DNA from: Chitinophagaceae bacterium
GTDB taxonomy: Bacteria > Bacteroidota > Bacteroidia > Chitinophagales > Chitinophagaceae
Assembly (NCBI GenBank): GCA_947447815.1
Contig: CANFLJ010000163.1
Span: 1-5,180, forward strand
DNA length: 5,180 nt
Direction: 5' to 3'
The translations under genes and the position numbers were made by a program. The notes beneath the pieces were generated by a model. That model worked only from the letters and a program-made list of their open reading frames with translations, had not been told where the DNA came from and did not search any database. Shown here piece by piece: positions 1-5,180 of the stretch (positions are counted from its first letter, which is position 1; each line of letters begins with the position of its first letter).

Positions 1-884
1 TTCAGAATAATGAGATAGGTGAAGAGTGCTACATAATTGCCGCTGCCATTGCTGATAAGGAATGGGGTAATAAACCCACCAATGGTTGCCATGATAATCA
101 ATTCCATTCTGTTGTACCAAAGCGATAGCGCCACTGCTGCAATAGTGATTATAACCATCACCGCAAAAGTGATAGACTGTGGCCACATATGATACTGATG
201 AAAAGCAAATGCAGTAGTAAAATAAAATACGGTTAGTCCACCAGCTACCAGCACCGAACTGAAGGAACGATAACGCTCCCTTAGATAGTGAGCAAAACCT
301 GACAGTATAGCACCACATAAGAAACCGATAGCCACTCTGCCTGCTTCGTTTATCCAGTTGTTATCTATAGCATATTTTACTAAGAAGGAGATACCTAGTA
401 TCAATACGGCAATACCTATTTTATTAATCAGGTTTTCGCCGATAAACTTTTCTATGTCATTGTTTTTAGGAGCATGTTCCTTCTCTGTATGTACCGGAGT
501 TGCCGGCATAACAGCGGCGTGTTCCTTTTTCTTTTCTGTTTTAAGACTTTCATTAGCAATCCTTTTAAATTCCTCCCAGTCGTTGATCTGAGCAACCTCC
601 GATTTTTCTTTTACTGGAGCTTCCGGAATTACCACTGGTATAAGTGGGTCGGGCGCTGCAGCTTCAATAGGTTCTTCTTTTATAACAGGAGCTGTATGGA
701 GTACAGGTGCTGCTGGAATTGGTCTTTCTTCTACTTTCTCAGCAGGCTTTTCGTACTGCTTTTCGGAATACTTTAAAGAGAAAATGTCTTTTCTTAAATC
801 CTGCAAAACGTGGTCCAGCTGACTTTGTTTGCTATAAATCATAGCTACAAATACAATCAGGATAACGAGTAGTACTATTTCCAT
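1..884 (-). CDS. DUF2339 family multi-pass membrane protein (N-terminal part, cut by the window edge)
   Basis: The minus strand reads open from an ATG at 884 down to position 3 (294 codons) and leaves the window without a stop, so the C-terminus is missing. Residues 2-17 form a hydrophobic N-terminal membrane anchor. They are followed by a charged stretch (18-45) that could be a short coiled coil. A linker rich in Pro, Glu, Lys and Ala runs from about 45 to 140. From about 145 the membrane domain starts with the stretch FIGENLINKIGIAVLILGI, which I recognise as typical of DUF2339. Further hydrophobic segments lie near 153-172, 184-203, 209-226, 236-256, 261-277 and 284 onward, with a Gly-rich TIGGFITPFL motif at 267-276. 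Members of the family are usually much longer, with many more helices, and their biochemical role is unknown. The gene is transcribed away from the peptidase gene. No Shine-Dalgarno sequence precedes the ATG. Family assignment is confident; function is not. Confidence 0.85.
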   Translation of the reverse strand, partial: MEIVLLVILIVFVAMIYSKQSQLDHVLQDLRKDIFSLKYSEKQYEKPAEKVEERPIPAAPVLHTAPVIKEEPIEAAAPDPLIPVVIPEAPVKEKSEVAQINDWEEFKRIANESLKTEKKKEHAAVMPATPVHTEKEHAPKNNDIEKFIGENLINKIGIAVLILGISFLVKYAIDNNWINEAGRVAIGFLCGAILSGFAHYLRERYRSFSSVLVAGGLTVFYFTTAFAFHQYHMWPQSITFAVMVIITIAAVALSLWYNRMELIIMATIGGFITPFLISNGSGNYVALFTYLIIL

Positions 885-1013
885 AGAGCTGGGTTATTAA
901 GTTAATTAATAGGGTTTAAAAGTAATAGTTTTCATGATTACTACTGAATTTTCATCATTGAATCATCAGTTGAGTACAATAGATAATGTGCATAAATCTC
1001 TACAGTAAACCAA

Positions 1014-1029
1014 TCATTTTAATAAATGA
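1014..1029. repeat. Short A/T-rich inverted repeat in the divergent intergenic region
   Basis: TCATTT at 1014-1019 and AAATGA at 1024-1029 are perfect reverse complements separated by TAAT. The arms could bind a dimeric regulator of the divergent genes or fold into a weak hairpin. With 6-bp A/T-rich arms in A/T-rich DNA, chance is a sufficient explanation. Confidence 0.25.
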
Positions 1030-1078
1030 ATATTCCTTTTTAACTTATTTTAATGCAAGTCAACCCTACGCTTGCTGC

Positions 1079-1086
1079 TATATTTG
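1079..1086 (+). promoter_or_regulatory. Candidate Bacteroidota -7 promoter box for the M1 peptidase gene
   Basis: TATATTTG matches the TAnnTTTG consensus of the Bacteroidota primary sigma factor and ends 18 bp before the peptidase ATG. Transcription would start near 1092, giving a leader of only about 12 nt. The 8-mer ATATTTGG occurs here (1080-1087) and again at 1093-1100, so the second copy is a near-match. No clear TTG -33 element is seen at the expected 17-23 bp upstream, which weakens the call. Confidence 0.35.
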
Positions 1087-1104
1087 GCACCAATATTTGG
1101 ATAG

Positions 1105-3402
1105 ATGCATAGAATATACTTGCTTGTTATAACTTTTTTTACGTTGATATATACCGGTACAAAAGCACAGACGGTGCTGTCTACAGGATACAGTGGTACC
1201 GGTAGTAATATAGATGTGGTTCATCATACCTGCTACTGGCGTATAAACCCAGATACTACTATTAAGTATATTAAAGGATTTGTTCAGACCGACTTTAAAA
1301 CTATTCAGAATAACGTAAGTGCAATAAGTTTTGATTTGAACGATATTTTAACGGTTGATTCCATTCTGTATCACAAACAAATTCTGGGTACGGGCAGTTA
1401 TACGCAGGGAGGTAATATTCTAACTATCACCTTGCCACTGACTTTAGTGCAGGGTATAAAAGATTCGATTATTATTTATTATCAGGGCACCCCGCCTGCA
1501 CCATCGGGTTCTTCGACGGGCTATACACTAAGCATCGATAAGGGTACTAATCTGAAATATATTTCTACCTTATCGGAATCCTACGAAGACCGCGACTGGT
1601 GGCCTTGCAAAGCAGATATGCAGGATAAAATAGATTCGATGGACCTTTATGTAAGTGTACCCTGGACTGGAACTGACACCTTCTGGGTAGCATCCAATGG
1701 GGTAATGAAAGATTCTGCCATCAATGGAAATAGTAGATTGTTTCATTACAAGGTAAGCAATCCAATTGCATCCTATCTGGTGGGACTTACAGTAGCAAGA
1801 TACAACCGTTATTACAGAGCGCCTGTTACCATCAACGGTACTAAAGTGCCGGTAATGTATTACTTGCTGGCGGGCAAACTTTCTAATACGTATACAACTG
1901 CTGTAACTTCTATGGATAAGGCTACGCAGCTGGTAAGTATCTATAGTCAGAAGTATGGAGATTATCCATTTAAAAATGAGAAACATGGTTACTACGAAGG
2001 ACTGAGTGGAGCCGAAGGAATGGAACATCAGACTTTCTCTGCTATTGCCAGTTTTGGTATCAGCAGCGTTACCACACTGGCACATGAACTAATGCATCAG
2101 TGGTTTGGCGATAAGATAAGCTTTGCTACCTGGAACGACTTATGGTTAGCGGAAGGTTTTGCTGTGTATGGCGAAATGCTGGGGGCTGAACTATTGCCCA
2201 CTTTCGGTCAGACTATTGTACAAAAAAGAACCAATGTAAAACATGGTGCTCAACAGATAACCGATGTGGGTGCCTGGATACCTAACAGCAATATTGCAAA
2301 TAGCAATCTGATATGGAATAGTAGCTATGGTACGGCTGTATACGATAGGGGTGGAATGATTGTATCCATGCTAAGAACCATCTGTGGCGATTCACTCTAT
2401 TTCAAAACAATGAAGCAATATACAGGGGCGGCTTCTCTGGCTTATAAAACAGCAACCACTGATACTTTGCTGCATTATTTTAATAACACTTTAGGCGCAG
2501 ATATTACCCCATTCTTTATCGATTATGTGTATGGCAATGGCTGGCCTACCTACACCATCAAGTACTCGGTAGCTTCAGGGAATGTAATGGAACTGAATGT
2601 AGTTAATCAGACTACGACCGCAGGTGCTGCTTCGGCTTATTTCAGAGGCCCAGTAGTAGTTAGAGTTCAAGGAAGTACTGTTGCTCAGGATACGTTGATT
2701 ACCTTTTTTGACTGGGGCAATGGCAATCTTTCCTATGCAGGCAATGGATTGTCGGCACCGTTTAGTGGTAATCATCTGTACTACAAACTTTCGTTTAATC
2801 CTATTACGGTAACCTTCGACCCTTATGCACAAACCTTGGCAAATGGTTCAATGATACTGAACTTGAAGATGGTAGATTTTACCCTGCAGAAAAACAACAA
2901 ATCGGCAGCACTTAAACTGACATTAGATGAGAATAAAAACAATGCTCCTATCTACCTTCAGAGAAGCATAAATGGAAAAGACTTTTTAGCGTTAGGGTTA
3001 ATGCAAGAGGATAAAAATAGCAGCACAGTTTCTTATCTATATAATGATATAGCACCCAAAAAAGGAGTGAATTATTATCGTGCTTATTTCTATACAGAAA
3101 CAGGGCAGATTCAATATTCTAAAGTATTGTCTGCAGACTTCACTGCTGAAAATAACATGGTTATTTATCCTAATCCTGTAGGAGGTCAATTGACAATTAA
3201 ACTGGACAAGGCTAATCTAACTGCAAGTTATTCCATTACCATAAATGATGCAGCTGGCAAAACAGTACTCAACGTAGCAAGAAAAGCAAATGAAGTTATT
3301 GATAATATTGACGTTCATACTTTATCTAAAGGAGTATATACGATAAGCATTATGGATGACAATAAAAAAGCTGTTTCTACTGCTACTTTTATAAAAGAGT
3401 AA
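1105..3402 (+). CDS. Secreted M1-family zinc metallopeptidase (aminopeptidase-like) with T9SS C-terminal sorting domain
   Basis: This 765-residue protein is a complete exported zinc peptidase, probably an aminopeptidase that trims peptides outside the cell or at its surface. Residues 1-21 look like a signal peptide, with likely cleavage after TKA. The M1 N-terminal beta domain follows (about 35-235) and includes DWWPCKADMQDK at 164-175. The catalytic core holds the substrate-binding motif EGMEH at 304-308 in place of the classic GAMEN. It also has the zinc site HELMH at 327-331 with the third ligand Glu350 exactly 18 residues on; Glu328 is the catalytic base. Tyr413 in AVYDRGG is the likely transition-state tyrosine. 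Residues about 585-680 resemble the Ig-like spacer common in secreted Bacteroidota proteins (YLQRSINGKDF, GVNYYRAYF). Residues 687-765 match the type A T9SS sorting domain (IYPNPVGGQLTI, then LSKGVYTISI and a terminal FIKE). An in-frame TAG at 1102-1104, directly before the ATG, excludes any longer start. The substrate is unknown. Confidence 0.93.
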   Translation: MHRIYLLVITFFTLIYTGTKAQTVLSTGYSGTGSNIDVVHHTCYWRINPDTTIKYIKGFVQTDFKTIQNNVSAISFDLNDILTVDSILYHKQILGTGSYTQGGNILTITLPLTLVQGIKDSIIIYYQGTPPAPSGSSTGYTLSIDKGTNLKYISTLSESYEDRDWWPCKADMQDKIDSMDLYVSVPWTGTDTFWVASNGVMKDSAINGNSRLFHYKVSNPIASYLVGLTVARYNRYYRAPVTINGTKVPVMYYLLAGKLSNTYTTAVTSMDKATQLVSIYSQKYGDYPFKNEKHGYYEGLSGAEGMEHQTFSAIASFGISSVTTLAHELMHQWFGDKISFATWNDLWLAEGFAVYGEMLGAELLPTFGQTIVQKRTNVKHGAQQITDVGAWIPNSNIANSNLIWNSSYGTAVYDRGGMIVSMLRTICGDSLYFKTMKQYTGAASLAYKTATTDTLLHYFNNTLGADITPFFIDYVYGNGWPTYTIKYSVASGNVMELNVVNQTTTAGAASAYFRGPVVVRVQGSTVAQDTLITFFDWGNGNLSYAGNGLSAPFSGNHLYYKLSFNPITVTFDPYAQTLANGSMILNLKMVDFTLQKNNKSAALKLTLDENKNNAPIYLQRSINGKDFLALGLMQEDKNSSTVSYLYNDIAPKKGVNYYRAYFYTETGQIQYSKVLSADFTAENNMVIYPNPVGGQLTIKLDKANLTASYSITINDAAGKTVLNVARKANEVIDNIDVHTLSKGVYTISIMDDNKKAVSTATFIKE

Positions 3403-3419
3403 AGCTTAATTTGAACTAA

Positions 3420-3452
3420 TTGTTTTTTATAGTGTTTCTTCATTTAGTTTTG
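3420..3452 (+). promoter_or_regulatory. Candidate Bacteroidota promoter for ruvB
   Basis: TAGTTTTG at 3445-3452 is an exact TAnnTTTG -7 box. A TTG at 3420-3422 lies 22 bp upstream, within the usual spacing of the -33 element. Transcription would start near 3459 and give a leader of about 22 nt without a Shine-Dalgarno sequence. It begins only 17 bp after the peptidase stop codon, which suggests ruvB has its own promoter. I see no strong terminator between the two genes, so read-through remains possible. Confidence 0.5.
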
Positions 3453-3480
3453 TCTCGTTTTCAAAATCACACAGTTCAAA

Positions 3481-4515
3481 ATGGCAAATCCCAATTTAAA
3501 TAGCGATCAGGAAAATCTATCCCCAGTAGAAAGGGAGTTCGAGAATACTATTCGTCCCAGAGAAATTGTGGAGTTTTCGGGTCAGCCACAGATAATAGAG
3601 AACCTGCTGATATTTATTAAAGCTGCTAAAATTCGTGGGGAGGCCTTAGATCACGTATTATTTCATGGCCCTCCGGGATTAGGAAAGACTACCCTGAGTA
3701 GGATTGTTGCCAACGAACTAGGAGTGAATATCAGAGAAACCTCTGGCCCAGTAATAGAAAAACCAGGTGATTTGGCGGGTCTATTAACCAACCTAGAACC
3801 AAATGATGTACTGTTTATTGATGAAATTCATCGTTTAAGTACCGTTGTAGAAGAGTATTTATATGCTGCAATGGAGGATTATAGGATAGATATCATGATA
3901 GACAGCGGTCCAAATGCAAGAAGTATTCAGATTAATATCAATCCATTTACATTAATAGGCGCTACTACCCGTAGTGGCTTATTAACTGCTCCATTATTGT
4001 CGAGATTTGGCATTAAATCACGTCTGGAATACTATAATGCAGAAGTGTTAAAAAAGATTATAGAAAGAAGTGCATCTATATTAAAGACCAATATAACTGC
4101 CGAAGCGGCAGGCGAAATAGCCCGCAGAAGTAGAGGTACTCCGCGTATTGCCAACGCATTATTAAGAAGAGTTCGCGATTTTGCACAGGTGCTCAACGAT
4201 GGAGAAATAGACATGGGCATTACCCAACACTCGCTAAAAGCCCTTAACGTGGATGAACATGGGCTGGATGAAATGGATAATAGAATACTGCTGGCCATCA
4301 TAGAGAAATTCAAAGGGGGGCCTGTAGGATTGACTACCATTGCAACTGCAGTAGGAGAGGAAGCAGGTACTCTGGAAGAGGTATATGAGCCATTCCTTAT
4401 TCAGGAAGGGTTCTTACAACGTACTCCAAGAGGTAGAGAGGTTACTTTAAAAGCTTATCAGCACTTAGATAAGAATCCTCCTAGTCATGCTTTGCAGAAT
4501 AATTTGTTCAGCTAA
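3481..4515 (+). CDS. ruvB: Holliday junction branch migration ATPase RuvB
   Basis: RuvB is the cytoplasmic AAA+ motor that, together with RuvA, drives branch migration of Holliday junctions in recombinational repair, before RuvC resolves them. The 344-residue length is normal for the family and all key motifs are intact. The N-terminal region carries IRPREIVEFSGQ (24-35). Walker A is GPPGLGKTT (63-71). Walker B is LFIDEIHRLS (111-120), followed by the RuvB-specific beta-hairpin region (about 127-155) that contacts RuvA. Sensor 1 is GATTR (160-164). The arginine finger is Arg175 in LLSRFGI, and sensor 2 is RGTPRIANALLRR (218-230), with Arg222 as the likely sensor residue. The C-terminal winged-helix DNA-binding domain includes GGPVGLTTIA (279-288) and FLQRTPRGR (311-319). 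The ATG is preceded by TTCAAA rather than a Shine-Dalgarno sequence, as expected in Bacteroidota. ruvA and ruvC are not adjacent. The assignment is secure. Confidence 0.98.
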   Translation: MANPNLNSDQENLSPVEREFENTIRPREIVEFSGQPQIIENLLIFIKAAKIRGEALDHVLFHGPPGLGKTTLSRIVANELGVNIRETSGPVIEKPGDLAGLLTNLEPNDVLFIDEIHRLSTVVEEYLYAAMEDYRIDIMIDSGPNARSIQININPFTLIGATTRSGLLTAPLLSRFGIKSRLEYYNAEVLKKIIERSASILKTNITAEAAGEIARRSRGTPRIANALLRRVRDFAQVLNDGEIDMGITQHSLKALNVDEHGLDEMDNRILLAIIEKFKGGPVGLTTIATAVGEEAGTLEEVYEPFLIQEGFLQRTPRGREVTLKAYQHLDKNPPSHALQNNLFS

Positions 4516-4570
4516 GCAACTACCAATTTGCTTTTCGTTCATAGTTTTAGTGGAAAAATACAAAATTCTG

Positions 4571-4597
4571 AAAACGATTTAGTTTTTTTAATTTTTT
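4571..4597 (+). terminator. Weak candidate intrinsic terminator downstream of ruvB
   Basis: AAAAC (4571-4575) can pair with GTTTT (4582-4586) around a 6-nt loop, followed by a T-rich tract running to 4597 that is broken only by two adjacent A residues. The position, 55 bp after the ruvB stop and ahead of the nuoA promoter box, suits a terminator. The stem is only 5 bp and nearly all A-T, so it would be thermodynamically weak. Confidence 0.3.
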
Positions 4598-4636
4598 ATG
4601 TGCAAATATTATTAAGGATTATATTGTTAGGAAACT

Positions 4637-4644
4637 TACTTTTG
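4637..4644 (+). promoter_or_regulatory. Candidate Bacteroidota -7 promoter box for nuoA
   Basis: TACTTTTG is an exact TAnnTTTG match, 38 bp before the nuoA ATG. Transcription would start near 4650, giving a leader of about 33 nt. The upstream -33 position holds only TTAAGG (4612-4617), a poor match to TTTG. A promoter here would fit nuoA being the first gene of a nuo operon continuing past the right edge. Confidence 0.45.
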
Positions 4645-4682
4645 CGACTCCCGTAGCAGAAAAATGCATTTAAATTAGGAAT

Positions 4683-5093
4683 ATGATTTTATTAGATACT
4701 ATAACTAGTGTTAGTTCATCTGCAGATTATTTACCAATCGGCATCCAATTGATTTTTGCAGCTGGTTTTGTTGCATTCATGATTGCCTTTTCGGCATGGG
4801 TTGGTCCTAAAAGAAAGACTGACGACAAACTTCAAACGTTTACAAGTGGTATCCCTTCTCATGGAGATGCTCGTCATCCAATGGCGATTAAGTACTTTCT
4901 GGTGGCAATCCTGTTCGTACTTTTTGATGTGGAAGTAATCTTTTTCTATCCTTATGCAGTTAACTTCCAAGACTTTGCCGCTGATATTACCATGAAATGG
5001 CATACATTCTATGCTGTATTAATGTTTGTTGCATTCTTCCTGGTAGGCTTTATATATATTATTAAGAAGGGAGCCCTTAAATGGGAAGACTAA
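4683..5093 (+). CDS. nuoA: NADH-quinone oxidoreductase subunit A (NuoA, complex I)
   Basis: NuoA (ND3 in mitochondria) is a small inner-membrane subunit of respiratory complex I. It helps shape the quinone-access region where the membrane arm meets the peripheral arm. The 136-residue protein shows the family's three membrane helices, near residues 17-40, 69-91 and 108-127. The signature GPKRKTDDK follows helix 1 (41-49), and KYFLVAILFVLFDVEVIFF covers helix 2 (70-88). Asp82 and Glu84 of FDVE correspond to the conserved acidic pair known in E. coli NuoA. The loop reads FTSGI at 53-57, where the family usually has FESG or YECG, so the conserved Glu is Thr54. The start is fixed by an in-frame TAA at 4671-4673 with no intervening alternative. 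AGGA at 4677-4680 is too close to the ATG to act as a normal Shine-Dalgarno site. nuoB is the expected next gene but is not in view. Confidence 0.96.
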   Translation: MILLDTITSVSSSADYLPIGIQLIFAAGFVAFMIAFSAWVGPKRKTDDKLQTFTSGIPSHGDARHPMAIKYFLVAILFVLFDVEVIFFYPYAVNFQDFAADITMKWHTFYAVLMFVAFFLVGFIYIIKKGALKWED

Positions 5094-5180
5094 ACTATTT
5101 AGCTGAAAAGCTGTTTTGATAAAATGATAATAAACAAACACCGTTTCATTGTCAGATTATCCAATTATTAAACTATCAAA
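5094..5180. other. Non-coding tail after nuoA, up to the window edge
   Basis: No gene is visible in these 87 bp. A small hairpin, AGCT-GAAA-AGCT at 5101-5112 followed by GTTTTG, lies just after the nuoA stop. Its 4-bp stem is too weak to call a terminator. The only ATG (5124) opens a 15-codon frame with no recognisable content. If nuoB follows, its start must lie beyond 5180, giving an intergenic gap longer than in tightly packed nuo operons. Confidence 0.5.

Larger units (their letters stand above)
885..1104. other. Divergent intergenic region between the DUF2339 and M1 peptidase genes
   Basis: These 220 bp separate two divergently transcribed genes and must hold the start signals for both. 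The region is very A/T-rich. On the peptidase side there is an exact TAnnTTTG box close to the start codon. On the DUF2339 side the best candidate is at 917-924, which reads TACTTTTA on the minus strand, one mismatch from TAnnTTTG, with no convincing upstream -33 element. A TTAATTAA palindrome lies at 902-909 and a 6-bp inverted repeat at 1014-1029. I see no open frame worth calling and no RNA-like structure. Confidence 0.6.

Noticed and set aside
358..776. Two overlapping plus-strand open frames (77 and 100 codons) inside 358-776
   Set aside because: They lie antisense to the DUF2339 coding sequence. Their translations are rich in Phe, Cys, Ser and Trp with no family resemblance, while the minus strand gives a recognisable protein across the same bases.
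1570..2085. Minus-strand open frame of 171 codons inside the M1 peptidase gene
   Set aside because: It is antisense to the conserved M1 core. Its translation shows no domain, and the zinc-site region on the plus strand explains the sequence fully.
2575..2832. Minus-strand open frame of 85 codons inside the M1 peptidase gene
   Set aside because: It is antisense to the later part of the peptidase and has no recognisable content.
3403..3440. Possible terminator after the peptidase gene (AATT repeats followed by a T run near 3423-3428)
   Set aside because: The only pairing available is AATT with AATT, too short and A/T-only to form a stable stem.
4032..4340. Minus-strand open frame of 102 codons inside ruvB
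   Set aside because: It is a shadow of the conserved RuvB sensor 2 and winged-helix coding region.
4731..5003. Minus-strand open frame of 90 codons inside nuoA
   Set aside because: It is antisense to the conserved NuoA core and resembles no known protein.
5101..5118. Possible terminator hairpin just after nuoA
   Set aside because: The stem is only 4 bp with a tetraloop and the T run is four bases long. It is too weak to call, and it would separate nuoA from the expected nuoB.
1..5180. Possible new defence, mobile or other undescribed system
   Set aside because: Every long coding region belongs to a known family with a common chromosomal role or a known DUF. There are no transposase, integrase, phage, toxin or CRISPR signals, and no retron-like or structured RNA was seen on either strand.

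Overview
The window looks like ordinary chromosomal DNA from a member of the Bacteroidota, probably near the Chitinophagales/Sphingobacteriales, although the exact family cannot be fixed from sequence alone. Three things point there. The secreted peptidase ends in a type IX secretion (T9SS) sorting domain, which is largely confined to this phylum. Its genes lack Shine-Dalgarno sequences. Three of the four gene starts are preceded by an exact TAnnTTTG box, the Bacteroidota -7 promoter element. Base composition is A+T-rich throughout, and no abrupt change was seen by eye.

Layout, left to right. (1) Positions 1-884, minus strand: the N-terminal 294 codons of a DUF2339 multi-pass membrane protein that runs off the left edge. 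(2) 885-1104: a 220-bp divergent intergenic region with a small A/T-rich dyad and a -7-like box before the next gene. (3) 1105-3402, plus: a complete secreted M1-family zinc metallopeptidase with signal peptide, M1 catalytic core, Ig-like spacer and T9SS C-terminal domain. (4) 3481-4515, plus: a complete ruvB, the Holliday-junction branch-migration motor. (5) 4516-4682: an intergenic region with a weak candidate terminator and a good -7 box. (6) 4683-5093, plus: nuoA, the first membrane subunit of respiratory complex I. (7) 5094-5180: an 87-bp tail without a gene; nuoB would be expected just beyond the edge, but this cannot be seen.

The genes do not form one functional system. The peptidase, ruvB and nuoA lie in the same direction, but each is preceded by a gap of 78 bp or more and its own promoter-like box, so they are probably separate transcription units. 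nuoA probably opens a nuo operon. I found no tRNA, rRNA, CRISPR array, insertion sequence, phage gene or defence system, and nothing that amounts to an undescribed system. The most notable details are a Glu-to-Thr change in the conserved FESG/YECG loop of NuoA, a divergent GAMEN motif in the T9SS-targeted M1 peptidase, and the long Pro/Glu/Lys-rich linker of the DUF2339 protein.
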